Source: Lentibacillus sediminis (GTDB lineage Bacteria; Bacillota; Bacilli; Bacillales; Amphibacillaceae). From it: DNA of 64,000 bases. The DNA lies in NCBI RefSeq assembly GCF_002763455.1, contig NZ_NIXK01000001.1, positions 62,001 through 126,000 on the forward strand. Direction: 5' to 3'. Made by a program: the position numbers and the translations under genes. Of this stretch, positions 49,996-58,234 are shown one piece after another (position 1 is the first letter of the stretch; the number at the start of each line of letters is the position of its first letter). The notes beneath the pieces were generated by a model. It was given only the letters and a program-made list of their open reading frames with translations. It was not told where the DNA came from and did not search any database.

Positions 49996-50292
49996 ATGAA
50001 TGAAACATTGAAAAAAGGTTTTCTGCTTGGTTTGGGAGCTGCGGTCAGCGGAAAAGAAAAGTTTGAAGGCAAGCTCAGGGAAATGGTGGATAAGAATGAG
50101 CTGAGCCAGGAACAGGCAAAAACGATGATGCAAAGTTTTGTCACCAAAGGCGAAATGAAGAAAGACGAATGGAATAGCAGACAATACGGCCAGACGCAGC
50201 AGATGGCCAAAGATATGGGTATTGCCACAAAAGAAGACATCAATGAATTGAAAAGCCGCATTGCCGAACTGGAAGCAAAGCTGCAGCAATAA
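49996..50292 (+). CDS. Phasin-like / polyhydroxyalkanoate-regulator-like protein
   Basis: 98 residues: a small hydrophobic N-terminus (LKKGFLLGLGAAVSGKEK) and a C-terminal coiled coil (KEDINELKSRIAELEAKLQ). It resembles the phasin-superfamily proteins encoded next to AarF kinases in Bacillaceae. The 13-nt spacing and a good AGGAGGTG site show an operon with the kinase gene. Its role beside the kinase is unknown. Confidence 0.7.
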   Translation: MNETLKKGFLLGLGAAVSGKEKFEGKLREMVDKNELSQEQAKTMMQSFVTKGEMKKDEWNSRQYGQTQQMAKDMGIATKEDINELKSRIAELEAKLQQ

Positions 50293-50297
50293 TGACA

Positions 50298-50328
50298 AAA
50301 AAAACGGATCCGGAACGGGTCCGTTTTG
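50298..50328 (+). terminator. Terminator of the aarF operon
   Basis: AAAACGGATCC, loop GGAAC, GGGTCCGTTTT (one G-U), then GTGTTTTTC. Confidence 0.8.
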
Positions 50329-50619
50329 TGTTTTTCTAGGTCGGAAGAATCATTGTTTTAGTGAATTCTCTATATGGCGAAAATTTTGTTCGACGGATCA
50401 ACATATAACAAAACAAAGGTTCTTGAGCATGAAACTTTAAATTTTGCAAGCGTTCTCACCATAAATCTTTCAATTTGACAAAATTTTTTCGGGCATAAAG
50501 CCGTGTTAGTCAGCGTTTTACAAGGAATGATAGTTTGTACGGGAATTTGTCGGATGAAGGGTAAAAATGTTGTCAAACAAAGCATTTATCTGTAAATTGC
50601 GCTATTTTTGATTTTTGTA
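50329..50619. other. Intergenic region, nothing recognised
   Basis: AT-rich sequence with no credible reading frame, no strong hairpin and no repeat family that I can match. Confidence 0.4.
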
Positions 50620-50648
50620 TTGCCTTCTTTTGGAAATTGTTTTAGAAT
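50620..50648 (+). promoter_or_regulatory. Promoter of the small gene at 50690
   Basis: TTGCCT (50620-50625), exactly 17 bp, TAGAAT (50643-50648). Confidence 0.6.
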
Positions 50649-50689
50649 AGGGGTAATCATAAGACACAGTTAAATAGGGGGGCGTCGTG

Positions 50690-50851
50690 ATGGAAAGCTT
50701 TATACAACTTTGCGGTGAATCAAGAGAGAGGCTTGGCAGAGATTTGCAGAAGGAAGAACTGGAATTTTTGCACTGGATGTACGAACGCTATACCGAAGAA
50801 CAGTTGCAACGTCTACTGAAGCAGCCGGTTCTATTAACTGTGAAAGCTTAG
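50690..50851 (+). CDS. Small protein, unknown (53 aa)
   Basis: ATG at 50690 opens 53 codons: MESFIQLCGESRERLGRDLQ, then EEQLQRLLKQPVLLTVKA before TAG at 50849. It is helical and charged with one cysteine, and carries a central EELEFLHWMYERYTEEQL segment. A promoter and a G-rich ribosome site precede it, and codon use is normal, so I believe it is translated. I do not recognise a family. Confidence 0.55.
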   Translation: MESFIQLCGESRERLGRDLQKEELEFLHWMYERYTEEQLQRLLKQPVLLTVKA

Positions 50852-51018
50852 CTGGTGAAATTTAGGGGGCGCATGGGAGATTTGGTTTATATCAATCTAT
50901 TGCACTTATGGAGTAATATCTAAAAAGTCTCAGAACTTGTTCTGAGGCTTTTTATATTGCCGTGGAAAAATCCGTGTTATAATAGGCTGGAAATCTGTAG
51001 TAACAAGGAGCGGTCTTT

Positions 51019-51321
51019 ATGGCGGTGGCGAATGAGACAATCATCCAAAAGATGATGGATGAATTGCAGCAGGCAAAGGAAAAGCAGGGGGACTCTGGAA
51101 ACATGACAAAACATATTGAACATGTGCGGTTGTTATGCGATCTGCTGTTGAAGGAAACAGAAGAGGAAAAAGTTTCTGTGCCAGCTTCTTCTCAGGAAAT
51201 CACACAGGAAGAGATGAAGGCCATGCTCGGCAAACAGGCAGAACAAGTGAAGCCGGCGACCTCGAAAAGAACCGTCATCGATCATGACGGGGCTAATGGA
51301 GAATCGCTGTTTGATTTTTAG
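51019..51321 (+). CDS. ywdI: YwdI family protein
   Basis: 100 residues, soluble and polar. TIIQKMMDELQQAKEKQGDS near the start, IEHVRLLCDLLL in the middle and EITQEEMKAMLGKQAEQVKP towards the end match the YwdI family. It opens the block syntenic with B. subtilis ywdI-ywdK-gerQ. Unknown role. Start ATG 51019 after AAGGAGCGGTCTTT. Confidence 0.8.
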   Translation: MAVANETIIQKMMDELQQAKEKQGDSGNMTKHIEHVRLLCDLLLKETEEEKVSVPASSQEITQEEMKAMLGKQAEQVKPATSKRTVIDHDGANGESLFDF

Positions 51322-51346
51322 CATTAAAAATGAGGTGTTATAGAAG

Positions 51347-51715
51347 ATGAAATTATTTCTGCTGCTTGGCGCACTGAATGGCTTTATTGCGGTTGCGCTT
51401 GGAGCTTTCGGGGCGCATGGATTGGAAGGACGTTTATCGGAAAGTAAATTGAAAAACTGGGAAACAGCTGTAACGTACCAAATGTTCCATACTGGTGCGC
51501 TATTGGCGACAGGCTTGCTGATGGCAAGAATCACGGCAGGCAGTCTGACATGGGCCGGCTGGTTGTTTTTTATCGGCATTCTGCTGTTTTCTGGCAGTCT
51601 ATTCATCTATTCGCTCACAGGAACAACCGCATTCGCGATGGTTACTCCTGTCGGCGGGCTGGCATTTCTGGCCGGCTGGGTGCTTCTCGGATATGCAGTA
51701 ATGAAACACCTCTAA
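51347..51715 (+). CDS. ywdK: DUF423 membrane protein (YwdK)
   Basis: 122 residues with four membrane helices. LGALNGFIAVALGAFGAHGL (about 6-25) and NWETAVTYQMFHTGALLATG (about 36-55) are the DUF423 hallmarks, and FSGSLFIYSLTG and TPVGGLAFLAGW complete the fold. The function is unknown. It follows ywdI by 25 nt; B. subtilis has ywdJ between them, missing here. Confidence 0.85.
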   Translation: MKLFLLLGALNGFIAVALGAFGAHGLEGRLSESKLKNWETAVTYQMFHTGALLATGLLMARITAGSLTWAGWLFFIGILLFSGSLFIYSLTGTTAFAMVTPVGGLAFLAGWVLLGYAVMKHL

Positions 51716-51967
51716 TTATAGATGGAAGAGCAAAAAGGTCGTGAATAAAAGAATCATCACCGCGCGCAGCACTTGCTTGCCGGCCTTTAGTGTGTCGCCG
51801 CCATACCAGTCGACAAGCGCATCACAAACAAGGCTCAGGGCAAGGAGATAAAAGGACAGAAATACCAGGAGCAGGATTCCCTGAAAGAGGGCGAAGACGC
51901 CGATCAGAATCACACAGGCGACCGCCAGAAGTTCGATTCGGATAATTTTTTCATATGGGTGCCGCAT
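51716..51967 (-). CDS. Small membrane protein, unknown
   Basis: 83 residues with three membrane helices (about 10-27, 30-48 and 62-82); RHPYEKIIRIELLAVACVIL opens it. The stop touches that of ywdK on the other strand. ATG at 51967 follows AAGGGGCGAACCAAG. It sits between ywdK and gerQ, where B. subtilis has nothing comparable that I can name. Confidence 0.55.
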   Translation of the reverse strand: MRHPYEKIIRIELLAVACVILIGVFALFQGILLLVFLSFYLLALSLVCDALVDWYGGDTLKAGKQVLRAVMILLFTTFLLFHL

Positions 51968-52078
51968 CTTGGTTCGCCCCTTTTTGATGCAAAGATTTGA
52001 TAAAAGGATGACACGTGCATGTGCCATCCTTTTTTACTGCTAAACTTTTAGCTCTCTAAAATTGCGATCAGTTTTACA

Positions 52079-52582
52079 TTAGCGCGGGGCATAGGTCGAG
52101 TACGATCCGGCATTTCCGCCATATGGATAGGCGTAATTAATCTCTTCCTCAAACACCACGTAGTCCAGATAAATCATCAACAATAGATAACGTCTGCCGG
52201 TTTGCGGATCGCTCAGGACGATATGGTCTCTGCCGGCTGCTTCGATCACCCCTTTGAACACTTGAGCATTCCATTCTTCGTTGTTTTCAAACGTCATGTA
52301 TACGGTTGCGCGCTTCCCCTGGTTCAGCCGTAAAATATTCTCGATATAGGACTGCTCGATTGGCAGCATCCCCGGAACATTATCGGCTGGCCCTTCCTGC
52401 TGACCCTGTGTTTGTGGCGGGTATTGCATCTGCGGCGGGTACTGTTGCATTTGCTGTGCATCCTGCTGCCTCATGCCATATGCCGGATAGTAGGCTGGGG
52501 ATGCTGTTGGATAATAATAATATGGATAGGTTTGATAGGGGCTCGCGTACTGCTGGTAATTCTTATCTTGCTTTTCGCTCAT
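52079..52582 (-). CDS. gerQ: Spore coat protein GerQ
   Basis: 167 residues. The N-terminal 85 are a Tyr/Pro/Gln-rich low-complexity part (YYYYPTASPAYYPAYG, QQMQQYPPQMQYPPQ). The C-terminal domain, LPIEQSYIENILRLNQGKRA and on to the TGRRYLLLMIYLDYVVFEEE segment, is the conserved GerQ core. GerQ is crosslinked into the coat by transglutaminase and is needed for the cortex hydrolase CwlJ to be present in the spore. Directly upstream on the same strand lies a broken cwlJ. Start by GGGAGGTAATAAC. Confidence 0.9.
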   Translation of the reverse strand: MSEKQDKNYQQYASPYQTYPYYYYPTASPAYYPAYGMRQQDAQQMQQYPPQMQYPPQTQGQQEGPADNVPGMLPIEQSYIENILRLNQGKRATVYMTFENNEEWNAQVFKGVIEAAGRDHIVLSDPQTGRRYLLLMIYLDYVVFEEEINYAYPYGGNAGSYSTYAPR

Positions 52583-52625
52583 GTTATTACCTCCCAGTAA
52601 TGAATAGTTTTTCGCAGGTTAACAG

Positions 52626-52747
52626 ATATTAAATCCCCACCTCAAAATAGAAGTAGGCCGCATAGTTCAGGTGGATGTAAACTGCCTGTAAAAGCCCGAT
52701 TGGTTCAACTAATATGAAAGCACCCACTGAATGAAGTTTCACTTTAT
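52626..52747 (+). repeat. Interspersed palindromic element, copy C (degraded)
   Basis: It shares CTGCCTGTA, AGCCCGATTGGTTCAACTAA and CCCACTGAATGAAGTTTCAC with copy B at 39875, in the same order. The hairpin arms are eroded. It sits between gerQ and the 3' end of the cwlJ pseudogene. Confidence 0.8.
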
Positions 52748-52756
52748 TCGATGGGA

Positions 52757-53168
52757 TTATCGGAAAACAGAAGGACACTCTGATTGCAAAGGTGCAAAAA
52801 GCAATGAGCTTTGTATCTTCCTGTATTCCACTGACCAAACCATTGGGCAGGACAGTTGCCTGTCGGACGAAAGAATCATAATGTATTGGTCGCCGGATGA
52901 TGGCACTCTCCCTGGATTAAGCGCCGCGCCAGGTGTTTATCCTGCTCCTGTGCCCGCTGGTAAAAGAATCCTTTCTGTGTTGTCTTAAAGCCTCCCGGGC
53001 TCTAAAAAACCATAGCTCTAATATTTCGTATATCCGTAAAGTCCAGACAATCAGCGATCACCCGGTTAATTCCGGTGTTGCCAACCATCAGCATACAGAG
53101 TCCGCTTCCGCACGTATCAAGCGGGCGAGTAGAGACACATCCTTTTCCGTATATGCTGCAACGGCCAT
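52757..53168 (-). pseudogene. cwlJ: cwlJ (spore cortex-lytic hydrolase), decayed
   Basis: The minus strand encodes MAVAAYTEKDVSLLARLIRA, then, after an out-of-frame loss of a few codons, MLMVGNTGINRVIADCLDF, FFYQRAQEQDKHLARRLIQG and CPAQWFGQWNTGRYKAHC. These match CwlJ in order. Lesions are a frameshift deletion after RAEAD, TAG in place of a sense codon after IRAMVF, TGA where the family has Trp before FFRP, and a one-base loss in a T-run after AHCF that shifts the frame into FFAPLQSECPSVFR. It lies between the 52-bp repeat array and gerQ. CwlJ starts germination by dipicolinate; this copy cannot be functional. Confidence 0.9.
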
Positions 53169-53400
53169 CATTTATTCCTCATTTCCTGCTTGGGTCTTGA
53201 TGTAAACTCACTAATTATGTGTATGTCATCCGCCCGGAAATGATGACAGCTAATTTTTGGAGGGGGTTCTGGGGTTGTTGCTGCTAAAGGTATTATTAAG
53301 AACCGTTAAGGAATACCAAATTCTATTCCCCGATAAAAGATTTACACTAGAATCGAAACCGCCGTTAAGAAAAAATTTTGGCAGAGTCTTTCATTATATT

Positions 53401-53786
53401 GATGAGCGCACGAATGAGAAGTTTTCCTCGTCGTTCGTGTCTTCAAGAAGGGGATGAGCGCACGAATGGGAAGTTTTCCTCGTCGTTCGTGTCTTCAAGA
53501 AGGGGATGAGCGCACGAATGAGAAGTTTTCCCCGTCGTTCGTGTCTTCAAGAAGGTGATGAGCGCACGAATGGGAAGTTTTCCTCGTCGTTCGTGTCTTC
53601 AAGGAGGTGATGAGCGCACGAATGAGAAGTTTTCCCCGTCGTTCGTGTCTTCAAGAAGGGGATGAGCGCACGAATGAGAAGTTTTCCCCGTCGTTCGTGT
53701 CTTCAAGGAGGTGATGAGCGCACGAATGGGAAGTTTTCCTCGTCGTTCGTGTCTTTATGCACGCGGTGAGAGTACGAATGAAATCC
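53401..53786. repeat. Seven tandem 52-bp repeats plus a partial eighth
   Basis: Units begin at 53401, 53453, 53505, 53557, 53609, 53661 and 53713, exactly 52 bp apart; a diverged eighth begins at 53765. Each starts GATGAGCGCACGAATG and contains CACGAATGA...TCGTTCGTG, which can form a 9-bp hairpin with one G-U pair. Only about three positions vary (A/G after AATG, CCTCG/CCCCG, and the AAGAAGGG/AAGGAGGT end). There are no spacers. It lies downstream of hemQ. Confidence 0.9.
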
Positions 53787-53848
53787 CGAAATTCCCCCAT
53801 CAGATGCCACCTCATTAAATCCCATCTTCAGCCTGTCCCGACCCAAAA

Positions 53849-53885
53849 CAAAAACCCCCGGCGCGCCATCTAGCGCCCGGAGGCA
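53849..53885 (-). terminator. hemQ terminator
   Basis: On the minus strand CCTCCGGGCGC, loop TAGATG, GCGCGCCGGGGG (bulged), then TTTTTGTTTT. Confidence 0.75.
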
Positions 53886-53893
53886 AAACTTTC

Positions 53894-54643
53894 CTATACT
53901 TTCAGGTAATCTGCAACTGCTTCCCGCGGCAGGAGATTCCCGACGAAAAATTCGCCAAACTCGCCATAACGGGAGCTTACTTCATCAAAACGCATTTCAT
54001 AAACAATTTTCTTGAACTGCAGTGGCTCGTGGGCAAACAGGGTAACGCCCCACTCCCAGTCATCGAATCCCATGGAGCCAGTGATCACCTGGGTTACTTT
54101 TCCGGCGTATTTCCGGCCGGTTTTGCTGTGCTCATACAGCATTTTGCCACGATCGCCTTTTTCCAGTGTGTACCAATTTTCCTCGCTGGTGCGGCGGCGG
54201 TCCATTGGATAGAAACAGATGTGCTCCCATTTTGGCAGGATGGGTTTCAGCCGAGCCTGTGTTTCCGGCAGGGTTTCCGGGTCCACGCCGTCTTTTTGCG
54301 GGCGGTATTTGGAAAGTTCGACAACGGACACATAGGAATGTGCCGGGAGCAGGAACTCACCGAACTTCGATTTGTTCAATTCCGTTTCAATTTCCGAGAG
54401 CTCCTCCATTGTCGGGCGCAAGAACATGAAGATTAAGTCCGCTTTTTGGCCGACTACTTTATGCAGCACATGGCTGCCGTCTTTGTTTTCCTCAACTTTT
54501 TCCCATTTCACCAAGAGCTCCTCGAATTCGCGGATGGCCGCCTGGCGTTCTTCCTCAGAGACCAGCTTCCAGGATGTCCAGTCAATGGTGCGCAAATCAT
54601 GTAAGCTATACCAGCCGTCCATGGTTTCAACTGCTTCAACCAT
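53894..54643 (-). CDS. hemQ: Coproheme decarboxylase HemQ
   Basis: 249 residues, two-half chlorite-dismutase-like fold. The catalytic tyrosine is in [12 protein letters not shown] (about 141-152), with [18 protein letters not shown] carrying the heme-ligand histidine (about 170). [20 protein letters not shown] is the conserved C-terminal half. It converts coproheme III to heme b in the Gram-positive heme pathway. Start ATG 54643 after AAAGGAGAGATACAT. It neighbours pta as in B. subtilis (ywfI). Confidence 0.95.
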   Translation of the reverse strand: MVEAVETMDGWYSLHDLRTIDWTSWKLVSEEERQAAIREFEELLVKWEKVEENKDGSHVLHKVVGQKADLIFMFLRPTMEELSEIETELNKSKFGEFLLPAHSYVSVVELSKYRPQKDGVDPETLPETQARLKPILPKWEHICFYPMDRRRTSEENWYTLEKGDRGKMLYEHSKTGRKYAGKVTQVITGSMGFDDWEWGVTLFAHEPLQFKKIVYEMRFDEVSSRYGEFGEFFVGNLLPREAVADYLKV

Positions 54644-54828
54644 ATGTATCTCTCCTTTATTTTATACAAAATTAATCTGCTGTTTTTAGTTTATCATAAT
54701 TGGGGAAAGTTAATCATACGCAAAAACCGGCATAAGAGATGATTCGCTCGTACAATGTCATAGGAATGTCAAAAGTGCTTTCTTTCAATAAAGCGAAAAA
54801 TCCTTTATGATGAAACAGGAGGTAGGTA

Positions 54829-55797
54829 ATGTTGAGTTTATTTGATGAAATTAAAGCGAAAGTAGAAGGGAAAAATAAAACGATCGTCTTTCCGGAAGGG
54901 CTTGATGAACGGATACTGACGGCGGCGAGCCAATTAGGCGCGGCAGGCATTTTAACGCCGATTCTGATCGGGGAAAAAGCGAGTATTAAGCAAAAAGCCG
55001 AAGAGATTGCTGTCGATGTGTCGGCAAGCAAAATTATTGATCCTGCACGGTTTGAGGAATTCGATCTGATGGTGGAAACCTTTGTGGAACGTCGTAAAGG
55101 TAAAGCAACAGAAGAAGACGCCCGGAAAATTCTGCAGGACGAAAACTATTTTGGCACGATGCTAGTGTACATGAACCAGGCGGACGGGCTGGTCAGCGGT
55201 GCGGCCCATTCAACGGCAGATACCGTGCGCCCGGCACTGCAAATCATCAAGACAAAAGAAGGCGTCCGCAAAACATCCGGCGTATTCATCATGGTGCGCG
55301 GTGATGAGAAGTATGTATTTGCCGACTGTGCGATCAATATCGACCCGGACAGCCAGGACCTGGCAGAGATTGCTGTGGAAAGTGCAGCAACAGGGGGGCT
55401 GTTTGGTATCGATCCACGGGTGGCTATGTTGAGCTTTTCCACAAAAGGGTCCGCAAAATCAGCGGAAACGGAAAAAGTTACCGAAGCATTGGAAATTGCA
55501 AAGGAGAAAAATCCATCGCTTGTGATTGACGGCGAATTCCAATTTGACGCGGCATTTGTTCCGAGCATTGCTGAGAAAAAAGCACCGGATTCTGTGCTCA
55601 AAGGGGATGCAAACACCTTCATTTTCCCAGGGCTGGAGGCAGGCAACATCGGATACAAAATCGCCCAGCGTCTAGGCGGCTTTGAGGCAGTCGGCCCGGT
55701 TCTCCAAGGCTTGAATAAACCGGTCAACGACCTCTCGCGCGGCTGCAGTGCTGATGATGTGTTTAAGCTGGCCCTGATTACTGCTGCCCAGGCATAA
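54829..55797 (+). CDS. pta: Phosphate acetyltransferase
   Basis: 322 residues, the single-domain form. IVFPEGLDERILTAASQLGA (about 20-39), DGLVSGAAHSTADTVRPALQ (about 118-137) and FPGLEAGNIGYKIAQRLGGF near the C-terminus are conserved. It makes acetyl phosphate from acetyl-CoA, feeding overflow acetate production and acetyl-phosphate pools. ATG 54829 follows AGGAGG. Divergent from hemQ. Terminator at 55829. Confidence 0.95.
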   Translation: MLSLFDEIKAKVEGKNKTIVFPEGLDERILTAASQLGAAGILTPILIGEKASIKQKAEEIAVDVSASKIIDPARFEEFDLMVETFVERRKGKATEEDARKILQDENYFGTMLVYMNQADGLVSGAAHSTADTVRPALQIIKTKEGVRKTSGVFIMVRGDEKYVFADCAINIDPDSQDLAEIAVESAATGGLFGIDPRVAMLSFSTKGSAKSAETEKVTEALEIAKEKNPSLVIDGEFQFDAAFVPSIAEKKAPDSVLKGDANTFIFPGLEAGNIGYKIAQRLGGFEAVGPVLQGLNKPVNDLSRGCSADDVFKLALITAAQA

Positions 55798-55828
55798 CTT
55801 TTAAGAGGGGAAAATCAGACAACTTATG

Positions 55829-55876
55829 ATGCACACGTTATTTTCTTTTGGAAATTGCGTGTGTATTTTTATTGAA
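55829..55876 (+). terminator. pta terminator
   Basis: ATGCACACG and CGTGTGTAT (one G-U) flank a 20-nt loop; TTTTATTG follows. Confidence 0.6.
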
Positions 55877-55891
55877 TAAAATCTATGTGAA

Positions 55892-55954
55892 ATCGCGCGA
55901 CTACCGCATGAAATCGAGCGACCCAATCCCCAAATCGAGCGACCACATCGTTCT
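55892..55954 (-). repeat. 21-nt repeat array (3 units) at the 3' end of lipL
   Basis: ATCGCGCGACTACCGCATGA (55892), ATCGAGCGACCCAATCCCCA (55913) and ATCGAGCGACCACATCGTTC (55934): exact 21-nt steps, same motif as 38264 and 59492. The array ends 4 nt from the lipL stop. Confidence 0.8.
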
Positions 55955-55958
55955 CCCC

Positions 55959-56813
55959 TCACTCCTGCATCTCTACAATCTCCCTATTCCGCTTCTCCAT
56001 CATTTCCAACCGCTTCTCAAACACAGCCACCTCTTCCTCCGAGAAATCCCTTTGGACAATTTCCTCGGAGATTTCATCCAGCGCACAATACACTCGGTTC
56101 TTCATGTCCTCCACTGTCAGCCGGACGCCCAACAGTTCAGAAAGCGAACCCATCACTTCCGGCTCCACGGTTGGGAAGGTAAATTTGGTCGATTCCCCGC
56201 GCTTGCTTACCTTGTAAAAGTCCCGGATTAGAGAAGCACGCTGCTGGCTGTTGCCTTCCACATCAAGATAAATTTGCACGGCCGCTCCGTCCTTAATCCT
56301 GCGCTGTGATATGCCGGCAAATTTCCGCCCGTTAATGCTCAGGTCATAATCGCCGGGACAGTAGGAGCCGACAATCTCATATGCCTCAATGTCATCGGTC
56401 AGATCACGCAGCATATAGCGGATGAAGCTGACCATCGCTTCATAGCAGTCATGAATGGAAATATGTTTAACCCCCGGCAAAATCAGGGAAATATTCAGCA
56501 CGCCCTCATCCAATGCCACAGCTAACCCGCCGGAGTTCCGAACCACGACATAATAGCCTTCCTCTGCAAGAAGACGGACGCCATCCTCAATATATGGCAG
56601 GCGCGCATCCGGAATTCCCAGTACAATCGTGGGCGGATGCACCCAAAGCCTCACAGCGGCAGGAGAGTCCCCATTGCTGACCGAGGTGGCGAGTGCATCA
56701 TCAATCGCAAAAGAGGTAAGCGCATTATTTGGCGAGGCATGAAAAATATTTTTATTGGTATGATCAAGGTAGCGAAAAGTGCTGGCCTTGACGACTTCTG
56801 TCCAATGTTTCAT
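55959..56813 (-). CDS. lipL: Octanoyl-[GcvH]:protein N-octanoyltransferase (LipL)
   Basis: 284 residues of the lipoyl/octanoyl transferase fold. GSYCPGDYDLSINGRKFAGI holds the nucleophilic cysteine (about 150) and the conserved lysine. PTIVLGIPDARLPYIEDGVR and VVVRNSGGLAVALDEGVLNI are the substrate-pocket motifs. It moves octanoate from GcvH to E2 subunits of dehydrogenase complexes. Position after pta is as in B. subtilis (ywfL). ATG 56813 with AAAGGAGCAGCC upstream. A repeat array follows the stop. Confidence 0.95.
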   Translation of the reverse strand: MKHWTEVVKASTFRYLDHTNKNIFHASPNNALTSFAIDDALATSVSNGDSPAAVRLWVHPPTIVLGIPDARLPYIEDGVRLLAEEGYYVVVRNSGGLAVALDEGVLNISLILPGVKHISIHDCYEAMVSFIRYMLRDLTDDIEAYEIVGSYCPGDYDLSINGRKFAGISQRRIKDGAAVQIYLDVEGNSQQRASLIRDFYKVSKRGESTKFTFPTVEPEVMGSLSELLGVRLTVEDMKNRVYCALDEISEEIVQRDFSEEEVAVFEKRLEMMEKRNREIVEMQE

Positions 56814-56914
56814 TAGGCTGCTCCTTTAAATGAACGTAGATAACCCTTTTTTCTATCAAGTAACTATTATATAATATTACAAATAGAGTCGAAAAGAAAC
56901 GGGTGGAACCTTTG

Positions 56915-58234
56915 ATGGCTTATAAAGACGAACAATTGCATGAGGAGAAAGTATTTAAAGACCCCGTTCACCGTTATGTCCATGTGAAGGATCGGGTGAT
57001 TTGGGATTTGATTGCTGCGCCGGAATTTCAGCGGCTGCGGCGGATTAAGCAGCTTGGGACGAGCAATTATACCTTCCATGGAGCGGAACACAGCCGTTTC
57101 AATCACTCGCTCGGAGTGTATGAAATTGTAAGAAGGATTATCTATAATTTTCAGGACCGTCCCCATTGGAACAAAAATGAGCGGCTCTTGGCGTTATGTG
57201 CCGCACTGCTGCATGATTTGGGGCATGGGCCGTTTTCGCATTCGTTTGAGAAGGCGTTCAAGCTCGATCATGAACAATTTACGCAGGCGATTATTATGGG
57301 TGAGACACAGGTACATAAGATCCTGGAACGGGTAGAGAAAGGATTTGCGCAAAAGGTTGCCGATGTGATTGCCAAAACATATGAAGACAAACTGGTGGTC
57401 AGCTTGATTTCCAGCCAGATTGATGCCGATCGGATGGATTATTTGCAGCGGGATGCATATTTTACCGGGGTGAGTTATGGCCATTTTGATATGGAGCGGA
57501 TACTTCGGGTGATGCGCCCGACGGAGGATCAGGTCGTGATTAAATCGACCGGGATGCACGCCGTCGAGGATTATATTATGAGCCGTTACCAGATGTACTG
57601 GCAGGTTTATTTTCATCCGGTTACGCGCAGTGCGGAAGTGATTTTATCGAGGATTCTGGACCGTGCCAAGTACTTATATGAAACAGGAGATTTTGCCTTT
57701 AAGCTGGAGCCGACTCATTTCATTTCCTTTTTTGAAGGGAAAGTGAAGCTGGAGGAATACTTAAAACTGGATGAGATGGTGGTGCATTACTACTTTCATC
57801 TCTGGCAGGAAGAGGATGACGCTATCCTTAGAGATCTGTGTGAGCGGTTCATGAACCGGCGGCTGTTTAAATATATTGAGTTTAACCCGAACTCGCAAAT
57901 GAACGAATGGATGGAACTGCACGCTTTGTTTGAGCAGGCAGGAATTGACCCGAAATATTACCTCGTTGTCGATTCGTCCTCCGATTTGCCGTACGATTTT
58001 TACCGGCCCGGCGAGGAAGAGGAGCGCCTGCCGATCCATCTGTTGATGCCGGACAAAAGTTTGAAAGAGCTGTCCAGACATTCCGACATCGTGGAAGCCA
58101 TTTCCGGGAAAAAGCGGACCGATCACAAGCTGTATTTCCCGACAGACAAATTGGATGAAATAGTGGACGAACCGGTGAAAGAGCGAATTTATGAAATATT
58201 ATACGGCCAGGGAGAGATAGAAGATGTTGACTAA
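56915..58234 (+). CDS. ywfO: HD-domain phosphohydrolase YwfO
   Basis: 439 residues, dNTPase/SAMHD1-like. FQRLRRIKQLGTSNYTFHGA, HSRFNHSLGVYEIVRRI and LCAALLHDLGHGPFSHSFEK provide the H...HD metal site, with QIDADRMDYLQRDAYFTGV carrying the later Asp. It hydrolyses (d)NTPs by family. ATG 56915 is chosen over GTG 56903: GGGTGGA is about 10 nt upstream of the ATG. Its end overlaps ywgA by 11 nt. Confidence 0.9.
   Translation: MAYKDEQLHEEKVFKDPVHRYVHVKDRVIWDLIAAPEFQRLRRIKQLGTSNYTFHGAEHSRFNHSLGVYEIVRRIIYNFQDRPHWNKNERLLALCAALLHDLGHGPFSHSFEKAFKLDHEQFTQAIIMGETQVHKILERVEKGFAQKVADVIAKTYEDKLVVSLISSQIDADRMDYLQRDAYFTGVSYGHFDMERILRVMRPTEDQVVIKSTGMHAVEDYIMSRYQMYWQVYFHPVTRSAEVILSRILDRAKYLYETGDFAFKLEPTHFISFFEGKVKLEEYLKLDEMVVHYYFHLWQEEDDAILRDLCERFMNRRLFKYIEFNPNSQMNEWMELHALFEQAGIDPKYYLVVDSSSDLPYDFYRPGEEEERLPIHLLMPDKSLKELSRHSDIVEAISGKKRTDHKLYFPTDKLDEIVDEPVKERIYEILYGQGEIEDVD

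Noticed and set aside
53257-53457. A 66-codon plus-strand gene
   Set aside because: TTG start, and the C-terminal third is the first 52-bp repeat; no sign of coding constraint.
53401-53786. A CRISPR array
   Set aside because: The 52-bp units are contiguous with no variable spacers, and no cas genes are present in the window.
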